DNA of 64,000 nucleotides from Oceanobacter sp. 1_MG-2023 (GCF_030689025.1 NZ_JAUYWA010000008.1:62001-126000), one strand, 5' to 3'. Positions 8,507 through 18,483 are shown, numbered from the stretch's first letter. Numbers and translations are program-made. The notes: generated from the letters alone by a model not told the origin.

Positions 8507-9802
8507 TCAGGATGAAGCGGCCATATATGCCCGACGCTGTTCTTCGTCTTCGATATATTTGATCCACTGGTCGGCAGTCTTGGTTGCCGCGTCATAACCC
8601 CGGGCTTTAACAAACGTGCCTTTGGCCGCCGTTAACTCATCGAGATTAAACAGGATCAATCCCTGCAGAATCAGCGCCGAATGTGGCTGCGTCAAGTCGC
8701 CTTGTGCGATAGCCAACTTGACGTTGCTGAGGGCAAGATTCCATTCCTGACGCTCAGTATGAATCTGCGCCAGTTTGAAATAATCACTGCCCTTGTGCGA
8801 CAGATCCGCTGCCTTGGTCATCACACCAATGGCCTGATCGTATTCTTTCGCCAGCATCCAGGCATCACCCAGTAACGACAAGCTGCGAGCGCTTTCCTTG
8901 ATCACGCCTTTTTCCATCCCTGAAGTCAGAATACTGGCGGCCTTGTAAGGAATATCCTGACCCAGCAGCGCTTGTGCATAATTCACCAGCTCACTTTCCT
9001 TGGTCAGCATGCCCTGCTCAAAAGCGGTTTCCAGTGTTGCCAGCTCTTTCTTCGGTTGGTTCAGCTCACTGTAAACGGCCGCAAGTTGCACCCAGTATTG
9101 AGATTTCGGATACAAGGTCGCGAGGTCTTGCAGACACCGGGCCAGGTTTTTGAAGTCCTTGTTCTGGTAATACACAGCCCGCTCCAGCATCAACCAGTTT
9201 TCACGGGGCATCTTGCCCGTTTCCTTGGTCATGGCGATGGCCTTCTTCACATCCGGCAACGCCTTGCTGTATTGCTCAATCTGGAAATAAATCTGCGCCC
9301 GCAGGACAAAGGACTCTGCATTCGCAGACTCGACGATCCCGAACCACTTGTTCAGAGGAACCAGTGCTTTTTTGTAGTCCTCCTGAATCAAGTACAACTT
9401 CGACAGGCTGTACAGCGTGGTTTGTTCCAGACTTTCCGGAATGTTGCCAACGGATAAAACCTGTTCATAAGCGGCAGCCGCTGACTTGTATTTTTCCTGA
9501 TTGAAATACACATACGCATACATGTTATGCGTCATGGCGGTCTCATAGGAGTTACGTCTGCGTTTCTCCAGCGACTGCAGTTCTTTCAACGCATCCTGAT
9601 ATTTCTTGGCATCAGCCAGCTCACGTGCGCCGTCCAGTTTCTTGTAAATAACCGGACGCATGGTCGCTGAGCGACGCACACGTTTTTTGCTGGATTCAGC
9701 GCTGGACTGCTCTGCCGCCTGAACACTGACGGCACCCACACTGATAAAAGACAGCGAGCATACCATCAGGCCGGCACTCAACAAGGCAATTGGCTTTTTC
9801 AT
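8507..9802 (-). CDS. TPR-repeat protein of the TtpC-TonB operon
   Basis: A 431-aa secreted protein: signal peptide (to about residue 29, VSVQAAEQ), then tetratricopeptide-like helical repeats across most of its length (for example HNMYAYVYFNQEKYKSAAA and SLLGDAWMLAKEYDQAIG). A TPR protein in this position is a regular member of the DUF3450-TtpC-ExbB-ExbD-TonB clusters of Vibrio, Shewanella and relatives. It begins 11 nt after the tonB stop and is the last gene before a strong terminator. Its probable role is as a periplasmic scaffold, which is inference. Confidence 0.85.
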   Translation of the reverse strand: MKKPIALLSAGLMVCSLSFISVGAVSVQAAEQSSAESSKKRVRRSATMRPVIYKKLDGARELADAKKYQDALKELQSLEKRRRNSYETAMTHNMYAYVYFNQEKYKSAAAAYEQVLSVGNIPESLEQTTLYSLSKLYLIQEDYKKALVPLNKWFGIVESANAESFVLRAQIYFQIEQYSKALPDVKKAIAMTKETGKMPRENWLMLERAVYYQNKDFKNLARCLQDLATLYPKSQYWVQLAAVYSELNQPKKELATLETAFEQGMLTKESELVNYAQALLGQDIPYKAASILTSGMEKGVIKESARSLSLLGDAWMLAKEYDQAIGVMTKAADLSHKGSDYFKLAQIHTERQEWNLALSNVKLAIAQGDLTQPHSALILQGLILFNLDELTAAKGTFVKARGYDAATKTADQWIKYIEDEEQRRAYMAASS

Positions 9803-9813
9803 GCTACCTCCGG

Positions 9814-10440
9814 TTATCTGCCGTTTTTCTCAAGTTCAAAGCGAATAATGTTACGAACACCGGTGACGGCAACCGCTTTTCCATCTTCCACCTTGGGCTT
9901 GTATTTGAATTTCTTCACTGCCGCCATCGCCTCACGATCAAAGATATTCGGTGGCGCGGCTTCAATCACGACAGGGTCAATCACGGTACCCAGACTGGTT
10001 ACCGTAAATTCAACCACCACATAGCCCTCGATACCTTTCTGTGCCGCACGACGTGGATAGTTAGGGGCCACTTTGACGATTGGCAAGAAATCACCATCGC
10101 CGGAACCACCAGACAACCCGGCATCAACGCTCAGCTCGGCACCCATATCAAATCCGCCAACATCAAACCCATCGGTTGATGCCTTGGCAATCTGGGGCTT
10201 GGGCATATCCGGCTTGGGCGGCTCTTTTGCTGCAGCCGGTGGCTTGCGCGGTTTGCGTTCCTTGGTTTGCACCTCATCATCCGGCTTGCTCATGACAAAG
10301 CTTTCGATGCGGCCAAAATCATTCTCGTTAAGTACAGAGCCGCCAGTACTGATCAGGCTCTGCATCATCCAGAAAACGGCAAAGGTCGCAACCGCTGCAA
10401 CGGCCAGGGCTGCACCAAAGCGTAGCAGGGTCAGGAACAT
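9814..10440 (-). CDS. tonB: TonB family energy transducer (TonB2-type)
   Basis: A 208-aa protein: one N-terminal transmembrane helix (residues 10-30), a Lys/Pro-rich periplasmic linker (RKPPAAAKEPPKPDMPKP), and a C-terminal TonB domain with YPRRAAQKGIEGYVVVEFTV and the distal F-REAMAAVKKFKYKP block. It transmits proton-motive energy from ExbB/ExbD to outer-membrane receptors. Short linker and operon context match TonB2. The nearby receptor at 15436-18483 is its likely partner. Confidence 0.93.
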   Translation of the reverse strand: MFLTLLRFGAALAVAAVATFAVFWMMQSLISTGGSVLNENDFGRIESFVMSKPDDEVQTKERKPRKPPAAAKEPPKPDMPKPQIAKASTDGFDVGGFDMGAELSVDAGLSGGSGDGDFLPIVKVAPNYPRRAAQKGIEGYVVVEFTVTSLGTVIDPVVIEAAPPNIFDREAMAAVKKFKYKPKVEDGKAVAVTGVRNIIRFELEKNGR

Positions 10441-10442
10441 AC

Positions 10443-10853
10443 CTAGCGCTCCTCTGTTGCCAGAGATACGTCATATACCCCGGCGGCCCGAGCAGCATCC
10501 ATCACTGCGACCAACTGCTTGGTCTTGGCTTCTTCGTCTGCCTGAATCACCACCGTACCCTGTGGGTTTTCAGCGTGCATCCGTTCGATGTTGGCCCGTA
10601 CCTGGCTTTCATCAACCCGGCGCTTGTTAATCCAGATTTCGCCAAGGTCATTGATGGCAATCAGGATATTCGCCCGTGGTTTGGCGTTGGATGTACTGGC
10701 ATCCGGACGATTGACTTCGATACCGGATTCTTTCACGAAAGAAGCCGTCACGATGAAAAAGATCAGCATGATAAACACTACGTCCAGCATGGGAGTAATG
10801 TCGATCTCGCCCTCTTCAGCCTGTGGGGTCAAATTTGAAAAACCGCGTCTCAT
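10443..10853 (-). CDS. exbD: Biopolymer transport protein ExbD
   Basis: A 136-aa ExbD/TolR protein. One transmembrane helix near residues 22-42 carries the essential Asp in the block DITPMLDVVFIMLIFF, and a periplasmic domain follows. It forms the proton channel with ExbB. It lies 2 nt from tonB and 17 nt after exbB. Confidence 0.94.
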   Translation of the reverse strand: MRRGFSNLTPQAEEGEIDITPMLDVVFIMLIFFIVTASFVKESGIEVNRPDASTSNAKPRANILIAINDLGEIWINKRRVDESQVRANIERMHAENPQGTVVIQADEEAKTKQLVAVMDAARAAGVYDVSLATEER

Positions 10854-10870
10854 AGCAATCTTCTCTTGAA

Positions 10871-11392
10871 TTAGTGATCGAAGGTCAGCTTGTCTTCAAT
10901 GCGGATCTTTTCACGCTTGATATAGCGATCCAGCAAGGACTGAGCAAACACACCGGTAATAGCACCTACCATACCTGCCATGGTCGGAATCGTCGCTTTG
11001 GAGATACCGGATGCCATGGCCTTGGGACTGCCATTGCCCAGATACGCCATCACGTCAAATACCTCGATCATGCCACTGACAGTACCCAACAACCCGAACA
11101 GCGGTGCAAGGCCGATCAACATTTTGATAGTGCTCATATTGGCAGAAAGTTCAAAAGACAGCTGACTGATCAGATCCTGGCGGATCTGGTGCGCTGCCCA
11201 GGAGCGACGTTCGTTGCGCCCTTCCCATTCGCTTATCGCCGACGTCAGCGACGTCCGATAAACAAACAGGAAGTAGCCAACACGCTCAAGAACCAACAAC
11301 CACAGAATAAAAACCAGCCCACAGATGGCGTAGAGGACATCGCCTCCACGCTCCATGAACAGGTAAACGGGTTCGTACAGTTCACCCAACAT
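10871..11392 (-). CDS. exbB: ExbB/TolQ family proton channel protein
   Basis: A 173-aa protein with three hydrophobic segments: residues about 17-37, then the family core LIGLAPLFGLLGTVSGMIEVF and the final TIPTMAGMVGAITGVFAQ. This is the short ExbB that pairs with ExbD in TonB2 systems; the longer MotA/TolQ/ExbB-like TtpC is encoded just upstream. The gap to ttpC is 4 nt. Confidence 0.93.
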   Translation of the reverse strand: MLGELYEPVYLFMERGGDVLYAICGLVFILWLLVLERVGYFLFVYRTSLTSAISEWEGRNERRSWAAHQIRQDLISQLSFELSANMSTIKMLIGLAPLFGLLGTVSGMIEVFDVMAYLGNGSPKAMASGISKATIPTMAGMVGAITGVFAQSLLDRYIKREKIRIEDKLTFDH

Positions 11393-11396
11393 GAGA

Positions 11397-12767
11397 TTAC
11401 GCCGCTTTAGCGTGTTGTTGTTCGGACTGGCGCGCCAGGATCCCTGTCGCCCGCTCTTCCAGAATCATCATCAACTCGCGACTGCGGTTGTTGGTGAGTG
11501 TGTGCAAGAACACACAAGGAATTGCAGCCACCAGACCCAGAACCGTCGTAACCAGTGCCTGGGAAATACCACCAGCCATCAGTTTCGGATCACCGGTACC
11601 AAACAGCGACATGGTTTCAAACACATCGATCATACCGGTCACCGTACCCAGCAGACCCAGCAGCGGTGCTACTACAGAGATAATCTTGATCCAGCCAATA
11701 GCACGGGTCAGCTTCGGTATTTCAGCCGAAATGGCCTCACCCAGGTGCAATTCCAGTGTTTCGATATCGGCATCTTTATTGGCCTGGAAAACCGCCATCA
11801 CGCGACCCAGAGCGTTATTATCACTCGGGGTTTCAGTAGCCATTTGCTTGCGGATACGACCGCTTTCAAGCATCAACACCAGCATCCGCCAAATCGCCAG
11901 CAGGATACCAATGCCACCCAGTGCAATAATGATGTAACCCACAACACCACCCTGGTCGACACGATCGCCCAGTTCTGGTGATTGGCCCATGATTTTCAGC
12001 AATTGGCCACGTGACGGGTCAATCCAGAAGCTGGTCAGGTCGGTACCTGAAGCAGCAGCCAGTTCGGTAGCCGGGTCGGTGTAACGTCCACCAGGTTGCT
12101 TGTCCAATTCGACCAGACGACCGGCTTCCAGATCCCAGTTCAGGTATTTGCCACCGGACACAACGTTGAACCCACCCACACGGATAACGTCTTTCTGTAC
12201 CGTTTCACCACTGGGGATAACAACATCTGCGTTGTATTTGGCAACACGACCGCTGTAAGTCATTTCACGCTGCATCTCGAACCACAGCTGTTCCAGCTGT
12301 TCGATGGATGGCAGCTTGGAAGATGAACCGGCAGTAATGATCAGGTCTTTCAGGAAAGCATCACGGCCTGGCAGCTCAGAGCTGATAACCGATCCTTCAA
12401 AAATCGACTTGGTATCACCCGCCACTTGCTGCAGTACACCAAACAATTCTTTCAACGAACCCATGCGGTTGGTCAGACGCTCTTGTGCTTCTGCCACCGT
12501 GGTTTCGTTGGTCTGAAATTTGTTTTCCTTGGTTTCGCTGTCTTTCAGCAGGTTGTTACGTTCTTTACGGGCATCGGCCAGCATTTTTTCCTGGGTAGCC
12601 TTGTCGGAATTAAAACGCTTGAGGCGTTGTTGAAATTCCTGATTGTCCCGGGCCTGTCCCTGCTTCACCAGATTCAACAGGGAATCAACAGAAACGGCTT
12701 CAGCAGCCACTGCGGTGTTGATACCCAAAGCCAGCGTAGCTGACAGTAATAGTGCCTTGAATTTCAT
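11397..12767 (-). CDS. TtpC-like large MotA/TolQ/ExbB protein
   Basis: A 456-aa inner-membrane protein: signal peptide, a long periplasmic coiled-coil-rich region (residues 25-270; KRFNSDKATQEKMLADARKE and following), then an ExbB-like C-terminal domain with three helices including VVAPLLGLLGTVTGMIDVFE. TtpC is the fourth subunit required by Vibrio TonB2 systems. Its ATG overlaps the DUF3450 stop (TAATG), suggesting coupled translation. Confidence 0.9.
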   Translation of the reverse strand: MKFKALLLSATLALGINTAVAAEAVSVDSLLNLVKQGQARDNQEFQQRLKRFNSDKATQEKMLADARKERNNLLKDSETKENKFQTNETTVAEAQERLTNRMGSLKELFGVLQQVAGDTKSIFEGSVISSELPGRDAFLKDLIITAGSSSKLPSIEQLEQLWFEMQREMTYSGRVAKYNADVVIPSGETVQKDVIRVGGFNVVSGGKYLNWDLEAGRLVELDKQPGGRYTDPATELAAASGTDLTSFWIDPSRGQLLKIMGQSPELGDRVDQGGVVGYIIIALGGIGILLAIWRMLVLMLESGRIRKQMATETPSDNNALGRVMAVFQANKDADIETLELHLGEAISAEIPKLTRAIGWIKIISVVAPLLGLLGTVTGMIDVFETMSLFGTGDPKLMAGGISQALVTTVLGLVAAIPCVFLHTLTNNRSRELMMILEERATGILARQSEQQHAKAA

Positions 12768-13531
12768 TATTTGGCCTCCTGAGCTGCTGCAACAGGTACT
12801 TTGATCAGGCTGGGAGCCGCTTGCTCACGTGCAATACGGATACCTGCCATCAGCTTGCTTTTCATCGATGGGTCCAGTGTTTCCCAGGCTTTTGCGGCGC
12901 TGTTCCAGACGCCCAGAACGTTGCCATCCAGAGACTGATACATCAGGGAAATACGACCAACCCGCAAGAAGTCCACTTCACGGCCTTCCAGGGTGCCCCG
13001 GAACGATTCGATGGTACGGCCATAATCGATTTCAGCCTGGTAGGCTTCCATCACCTTGCGGTATTTTTCTGCCACGGTGACGTCGGAACGTCCCATCAAG
13101 GCTTTCAGCGCGTTGACACGCCCAGTGCGTTCTTCAAGCAGAAACGGTACATCGGCTTGTACAAACTGATCAATCGAATCAATCATACGTAGCATCAAAG
13201 GTGTTACCTGACGCTCAACCAGTGTGACCTGTTCAATGCTTTCTTCAATACCAGCCAGCTCTTCTTCCTGAGCGGCAAGCTGCTTGTCGAGTTGCTCGAT
13301 GTATACTTTCAGACCATCGGATTCCTTGACGACACCACGATATTCACGCTCTGCCGCACGAATGCTGCTATCGATGGAATCGATTTTTTGCTGAGACGCC
13401 TGCGCGTTACTGACGCGGTTGACACCCTTGTCGATCGCCGTGTTGACATCAGCGGCCGTAGCGCCAAACACAACACCGGCGCTGAGTATGGCTGCGGCCA
13501 GAATATTTCGAGTTCGCAGTTGCATTGGCAT
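12767..13531 (-). CDS. DUF3450 periplasmic coiled-coil protein
   Basis: A 254-aa secreted protein: signal peptide to about residue 26 (VVFGATAADV), then a strongly helical coiled-coil region (SIDSSIRAAEREYRG through EEELAGIEESIEQV). DUF3450 proteins are encoded directly upstream of ttpC in this conserved cluster. The frame opens at 13618, but the ATG at 13531 puts a signal peptide at the N-terminus and has a weak CGGGTAA ribosome site. Mechanism is unknown; it may bridge the TtpC periplasmic coil. Confidence 0.88.
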   Translation of the reverse strand: MPMQLRTRNILAAAILSAGVVFGATAADVNTAIDKGVNRVSNAQASQQKIDSIDSSIRAAEREYRGVVKESDGLKVYIEQLDKQLAAQEEELAGIEESIEQVTLVERQVTPLMLRMIDSIDQFVQADVPFLLEERTGRVNALKALMGRSDVTVAEKYRKVMEAYQAEIDYGRTIESFRGTLEGREVDFLRVGRISLMYQSLDGNVLGVWNSAAKAWETLDPSMKSKLMAGIRIAREQAAPSLIKVPVAAAQEAK

Positions 13532-13710
13532 ATGTATTACCCGTATAGACTCCGTGATGCCTGTTATAAAAACAGACTCCCCAATTTGAGTGCGCAGACT
13601 ACTCAAGCAACATGACACTTCTGTTACATTGCTTGCGCGCCGCGCTCTATCTTGTGTTGATGCTAATTATGACGGTGATAGATGACAATAACGTGAGCAA
13701 CACCAATAAA

Positions 13711-13732
13711 AACGGCGCCCGAAGGCGCCGTT
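13711..13732 (-). terminator. Rho-independent terminator after the lipoprotein gene
   Basis: The arms AACGGCGCC and GGCGCCGTT enclose the loop CGAA. On the minus strand the stem is followed by TTTTTATT. It lies 27 nt after the lipoprotein stop, separating the receptor/lipoprotein transcript from the DUF3450-TonB transcript. Confidence 0.88.
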
Positions 13733-13759
13733 TGGATTTGTCTGTTTCAGACAGTCAAA

Positions 13760-15340
13760 TCAGTCTGCAGTGCCATCTACTTCAGCAGAAGCGATCGTAG
13801 CCGATACAGCGCCGATAGCTGTTTCAGCCAGCATGTCGTTCAGTGTTACTGAAGACAGGGTAACCAGGCTATCCAGAGTGAAGGTGCCATTGTTTTCCAG
13901 CGTGTTGACCGTACCACAGTGGATGTTCTGGAATGCAGAATCAATCACACCACTGTTTTCACCGGCTACAGTAGTTTCAACCGTGCTATCGTTCAGGTAT
14001 ACACAGTTAGCAACATCACCTACCAGCAAGCTGTTGAAGAAACGACCTTCAGAACCGGCTTTCAGATGGATACCGCTACCGATATTACCAGCACCGTAAG
14101 TGGCAGTGCTCAGGTCTACAATCGCAGTAACGTTAGCCACAGTAGGGTTCGATTCCTGATACAGAGACTCATCAGCATCACCAGCAGTATCCAGTTCGAA
14201 AACATGGTTACCATTGCTGTCCTGGTTCTGGTATTTGACGACCAGAGCGTGCTGGATATTACCAACGTAACCTTCATCCCAGTCGATATCATCATCCTGG
14301 TTGCCTGTCAACACCAGGTAAGTGGCATCTACAGCACCACCGAAGAATTCAACACCGTCATCCTTATTACCATGAACCTGTACATGGCTCACAGTTGTGT
14401 TGTAACCGACAGCCATGAAACCGATACCGTTCAGTTCATCACCGTTAGCGATTTCCAGACCTGCTTCAGTAACGATCACATATTCCAGAGCACCAGAGCT
14501 GTCAGAGTTGTCGAAACCACCGAAGTACCCAGCGGCACCTTCACCGGAAACGTTACACACGCTTTCAGTTTCTGGGTTGCCACATTTGTTGTTGTAAGCG
14601 TAACCCTGCAGAACCAGACCACCCCATTCAGTGTCGCCACCGAAATCAGTCGTTGTTTCAATACCAGACATAACGATTGGCTGAGCAGCGGTACCCACAG
14701 CGTTGATCGTTGAACCACGAGTAACAACCATGGAAGAACCGGCTTGGTTCATGAACACAGTACCGGCCTGGATAGTCAGGTCAGTATCTGCAAATGTAGT
14801 ATCAACAGTTTGCAGACCATTACCGTTACCTACGTTCACACGATCAACCATCGACCAGACGACTGTGTTGGTCAGTTCAGCATCGGCAGTGAAAGTACCT
14901 TCTATGGTACAAACAGGGAAAGTCTGACCATCAACGACAACAGTTCCATCCTGTTCGATCGTCAGCGCTGAGTTACCGTCCAGAGCAGGACATGAAGAAG
15001 CGGCGGTGATGCCATCCATGCTTGGAGCAAAGGTAACATCAGCAGAGAAAGTGCCTGCAGCGCTTGAAGAAGTATCGATGTTTGTAGCAGCAACCGGGTA
15101 AGAACCAGCCATGGCGAAACCGTACCACTCTTCAGATGCAGAAGGATCTACCGCACCGACGTAGGTAGTCTGGTCAAAAGAAAATGATGGGTTGGCGCTG
15201 GTGTTGTAGCTGATTTCATCAGAACCAGTATCATCATTGTCGTTATCGTTGTCATTGTCGCTGTCACTGCTACCACAAGCGGCCAAAGAAGCTGCGGCAA
15301 CAGCGATGGACAACATTTTCAGGAGATCTTTGCTCATCAT
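13760..15340 (-). CDS. Large surface/periplasmic lipoprotein next to TonB receptor
   Basis: A 526-aa lipoprotein: lipobox Leu-Ala-Ala-Cys22, then an acidic Asp/Asn repeat linker (SDNDNDNDNDD) and a long Gly/Asp/Asn-rich beta domain. The part from about residue 190 resembles right-handed parallel beta-helix proteins (GTVFMNQAGSSMVVTRGSTI, DDGVEFFGGAVDATYLVLTG). Such lipoproteins often accompany TonB-dependent receptors in Shewanella-like bacteria and may act as surface-exposed ligand binders; that role is inferred. It starts at the first of two adjacent ATGs behind AAAAGGAA, 95 nt after the receptor gene. Confidence 0.82.
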   Translation of the reverse strand: MMSKDLLKMLSIAVAAASLAACGSSDSDNDNDNDNDDTGSDEISYNTSANPSFSFDQTTYVGAVDPSASEEWYGFAMAGSYPVAATNIDTSSSAAGTFSADVTFAPSMDGITAASSCPALDGNSALTIEQDGTVVVDGQTFPVCTIEGTFTADAELTNTVVWSMVDRVNVGNGNGLQTVDTTFADTDLTIQAGTVFMNQAGSSMVVTRGSTINAVGTAAQPIVMSGIETTTDFGGDTEWGGLVLQGYAYNNKCGNPETESVCNVSGEGAAGYFGGFDNSDSSGALEYVIVTEAGLEIANGDELNGIGFMAVGYNTTVSHVQVHGNKDDGVEFFGGAVDATYLVLTGNQDDDIDWDEGYVGNIQHALVVKYQNQDSNGNHVFELDTAGDADESLYQESNPTVANVTAIVDLSTATYGAGNIGSGIHLKAGSEGRFFNSLLVGDVANCVYLNDSTVETTVAGENSGVIDSAFQNIHCGTVNTLENNGTFTLDSLVTLSSVTLNDMLAETAIGAVSATIASAEVDGTAD

Positions 15341-15435
15341 TTGTTCCTTTTATTCCAAATATTCCAACAGGGTTCGGATGCTGCCCACTCTAGGGGCAGC
15401 AGATGACTGTTTTGTTACGATTTCTTAAATTTTAT

Positions 15436-18400
15436 TTAAAACTGATAAGAGAGAGAGACTTTTATCTCACGTCCAGGTTTATAACGTTTGGTCAGGCTTC
15501 CACCTTCACCCTGGGTTTCCTTTACCTCGGAATCTGTCAGGTTTTTAAGTGCCACTTTCAGATCCAGTTCATCCATGATAATCGGTTGTTTGAAGTTCAT
15601 ATCCAGAACCATACGAGCTTCACGATATTCGTTATCCAGCAAATCATCCGGATTAACGGCACTCAGAGTTTTACCGGTATAGTTCATGACCAAGGTATAT
15701 TCACGGCCGGACTCATATTCATCCAAAGCGATCTGGAGGTTACCCAAAAGGTCCGGCTGGCCTTGCATACGGCGCCTTTCGTCCAGGTTTCCTGAGTCGG
15801 TAAAGGTTTCAATTTCCGTATCAAAATAGGCCACGTTACCAGACAGCCGGAGGTTCAGATCCTGCATTTCGATATCTTTTGAAGCAGACAGCTCGACACC
15901 TTGAGCATAGGCATCTCCGTTATTATCAAAGGAGTACAATACTTCGTTGGTACTACCAGAGATAATGCTGGAAGTCCGTTCAATAGCATCTTCGAAATCC
16001 TTACGGAATATCGCAACGTTTACACTTTCAGCATCAGAGAAATAATATTCATAACGCAAATCCAAGCTGGTAATACTGGATTCTGTCAGACTCTCGTTAC
16101 CCACATAGCGATCACCGGATACCGAATCCGTAAACTGCGCCGGAGCAACCTCACGGAAGTCAGGACGGTTGACCGATGTACTGTAAGCAAAACGTACTTG
16201 TGAATCTTCGGTCACAAAATAGGTAGCGTTCAGGCTCGGATAAACATCGTTGGTTTCAATTTCTGCCGTTGTCGGGCTGCTGCCAGATGTCTCCACTTCC
16301 ATCTTGCTGTTCTCAAGACGAGCACCCGCTTCGATAGTAAAGTTGTCGTAGTACTCCAGACGCGGCATCAGATAAAAGGCCGAATAATCCCAGCTGCCGG
16401 TATAAGAGGCATTGTCATCCGAATTATTACGAACACTCAGATAACCGTCTTCAAAGTTCTGCTGATTGATCACGTCAACGATATCAGTCGCACTGCTGAG
16501 TTCAGCAGTCAGGTTGTCGGCATCGTATTGGAATGAATAGGACTCAACGTCACGCTCACGGCTCATGATGCTGACACCGGCCAGAATCTTGAGCTGATAT
16601 TCATCGTCATCCAGAGCTGCGATCTGACCATCCAGAGTAAAGTTGACGGAGTCATCGTTGAGATCCGTCCACTCCCGTGTTGGCTTGGAGGAGAAATCGA
16701 TTTCCGCGCTGTCGCTGTAGTCTTCGGCCAGAGGATTAAAAGTCGAATCAATAGCAATGGAAGAGTTTTCATCAATCAAGGTGTATGAGCGGCTGTCCGG
16801 CACATACAGGGAAGCCTTGGCGTATGTCAGCCCCCAATCCAGCTGCGCACTGTAAAAGTCATCAAAATAATGCTGACCCGTGAACTGCTGGGTAAAGAAC
16901 TCACGTTCCTGCCAGGTATATTCACGTTGAATGGTAAATTGACGGTATTCGCCACGAGCACCTTTTTCTTCCACATTGTCGGCTTGGGTCTGACGCAGCA
17001 GCAAGGTATTGGAATTCAGCGTGTAGTTGTCCGACTCAAGAGCCAAGGTCCCGCCAAAACTCAGGTCAATCAGATTCACCGCACGGTAACGAATGTACTC
17101 ATCCGCTTCTCTGTAGGAGTTGGCATCAATGGCAGAATAGTTGGCGCGATCTTCTTCGGTGTAATCCCATTCATTGGAATAACGACCGGTTACCTTATAG
17201 GACAGACTACCCAGATCGTAATCACCAATCAGATCCCCCACACTTCCCTCAATGCTGACATCAGGGGACATGGTTGTGTCTTCGGTTTCCCACTGGGAAA
17301 CGTCCAGCAACTGGGCGCCATCGGAACCAGTGATATCACCGCTGGAGCTTTTGGCGGAGCCAGACAGGTCACGATCTGAACTGCCAAAGCCCAATACTTC
17401 CATACCAGAGGTTTTCTGTGCATTCACTGACTCGCCAGTCGTACCATCATGGTAGCCCATAGAGACAGACAACTTGCCTTCAAACTCCTCCGGCGTATCT
17501 CCTGTCAGGACATCAATAGTTGCTCCGGCCGCATCACTCGGGCGATTGGCAATCAATGTTTTTTCAACATTGACGGAAGAAATAACACCGGATGGAAACA
17601 AATCCAAAGGCACAACACGACGCGTAGGGTCCGGGCTGGGCACCATGGCACCGTTAAACAGTACAGAGGTGTAACGTTCATTCAGACCACGAACAACCGC
17701 ATACTTGCCATCCGCGACAGAAACCCCGGTTACACGCTTCAAAGCCGATGCCGCATCGGAATCACCAAAACGGGAGAATTGCTCCGAACCAATAGCATCC
17801 AGCACCGCTGATGAATCACGCTGTTGCGCAGTCGCGGTTGAAGGAATGTAGGAACCAACAGCCACGACTTCTTCGATCACGCCGTTGCCCGACATACCCA
17901 GCGTCAGGTTAACGCCGGTGTTCACATTGGCCATCACTCGTACGTCACTGACGTCACGCTGGCCATAGTTCGGGTGAGCAATCGATACATCGTAGCTGCC
18001 CCGTGGTAATTCAAAGCTGAAGTAACCATCTTCATCAGTCACTACCGCCATATCTGTTCCGGACAACGAGATGCTGGCACCCGCCACAGCACCACCGGTT
18101 TCTTCTGATTCCAGATAACCTGAAATCTGCCCTAACGCCGGTACTTCTTCTTGTCCTGGCGTGTAAACAAAGACGTCTTCCAGCGCTTCACCACCCAGAA
18201 CATCTATCTGGATTTCGGCATTTTGATCAACACTCTCGGTACTGAACTCAAACTCACCGAGCCATTCGCCATACTTGGACAGTTCGACACTGTGAGTACC
18301 GCTGTTGATATCAAAACTGACAAAACCGGTTTTACCGATCAATTGCTTTTGTCCATCAACACTGACTGCTACATCACGGATGGATGCACCGTCTTCGGTG

Positions 18401-18483
18401 ATATAAAACACGGCTTCACCAGCCATCACTTGAGAAATGAATAGCGTTGACGCTGCGGTAAGCAACACTCGAGTCGGTTTCAT
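15436..18483 (-). CDS. TonB-dependent outer-membrane receptor with carboxypeptidase-regulatory-like domain
   Basis: A 1015-aa receptor. After the signal peptide (to about residue 21) comes an unusual N-terminal beta domain (residues 22-105), then a CarboxypepD_reg-like domain (about 115-195, GQISGYLESEETGGAVAGA and TDEDGYFSFELPRGSYDV), a plug domain (GKYAVVRGLNERYTSVLFNG), and a beta-barrel ending in the terminal aromatic VSLSYQF. The plug/barrel subtype resembles receptors for sugars or unknown large ligands more than classic siderophore receptors. It starts a minus-strand locus that continues into its own TonB/ExbB/ExbD/TtpC machinery. Confidence 0.93.
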   Translation of the reverse strand: MKPTRVLLTAASTLFISQVMAGEAVFYITEDGASIRDVAVSVDGQKQLIGKTGFVSFDINSGTHSVELSKYGEWLGEFEFSTESVDQNAEIQIDVLGGEALEDVFVYTPGQEEVPALGQISGYLESEETGGAVAGASISLSGTDMAVVTDEDGYFSFELPRGSYDVSIAHPNYGQRDVSDVRVMANVNTGVNLTLGMSGNGVIEEVVAVGSYIPSTATAQQRDSSAVLDAIGSEQFSRFGDSDAASALKRVTGVSVADGKYAVVRGLNERYTSVLFNGAMVPSPDPTRRVVPLDLFPSGVISSVNVEKTLIANRPSDAAGATIDVLTGDTPEEFEGKLSVSMGYHDGTTGESVNAQKTSGMEVLGFGSSDRDLSGSAKSSSGDITGSDGAQLLDVSQWETEDTTMSPDVSIEGSVGDLIGDYDLGSLSYKVTGRYSNEWDYTEEDRANYSAIDANSYREADEYIRYRAVNLIDLSFGGTLALESDNYTLNSNTLLLRQTQADNVEEKGARGEYRQFTIQREYTWQEREFFTQQFTGQHYFDDFYSAQLDWGLTYAKASLYVPDSRSYTLIDENSSIAIDSTFNPLAEDYSDSAEIDFSSKPTREWTDLNDDSVNFTLDGQIAALDDDEYQLKILAGVSIMSRERDVESYSFQYDADNLTAELSSATDIVDVINQQNFEDGYLSVRNNSDDNASYTGSWDYSAFYLMPRLEYYDNFTIEAGARLENSKMEVETSGSSPTTAEIETNDVYPSLNATYFVTEDSQVRFAYSTSVNRPDFREVAPAQFTDSVSGDRYVGNESLTESSITSLDLRYEYYFSDAESVNVAIFRKDFEDAIERTSSIISGSTNEVLYSFDNNGDAYAQGVELSASKDIEMQDLNLRLSGNVAYFDTEIETFTDSGNLDERRRMQGQPDLLGNLQIALDEYESGREYTLVMNYTGKTLSAVNPDDLLDNEYREARMVLDMNFKQPIIMDELDLKVALKNLTDSEVKETQGEGGSLTKRYKPGREIKVSLSYQF

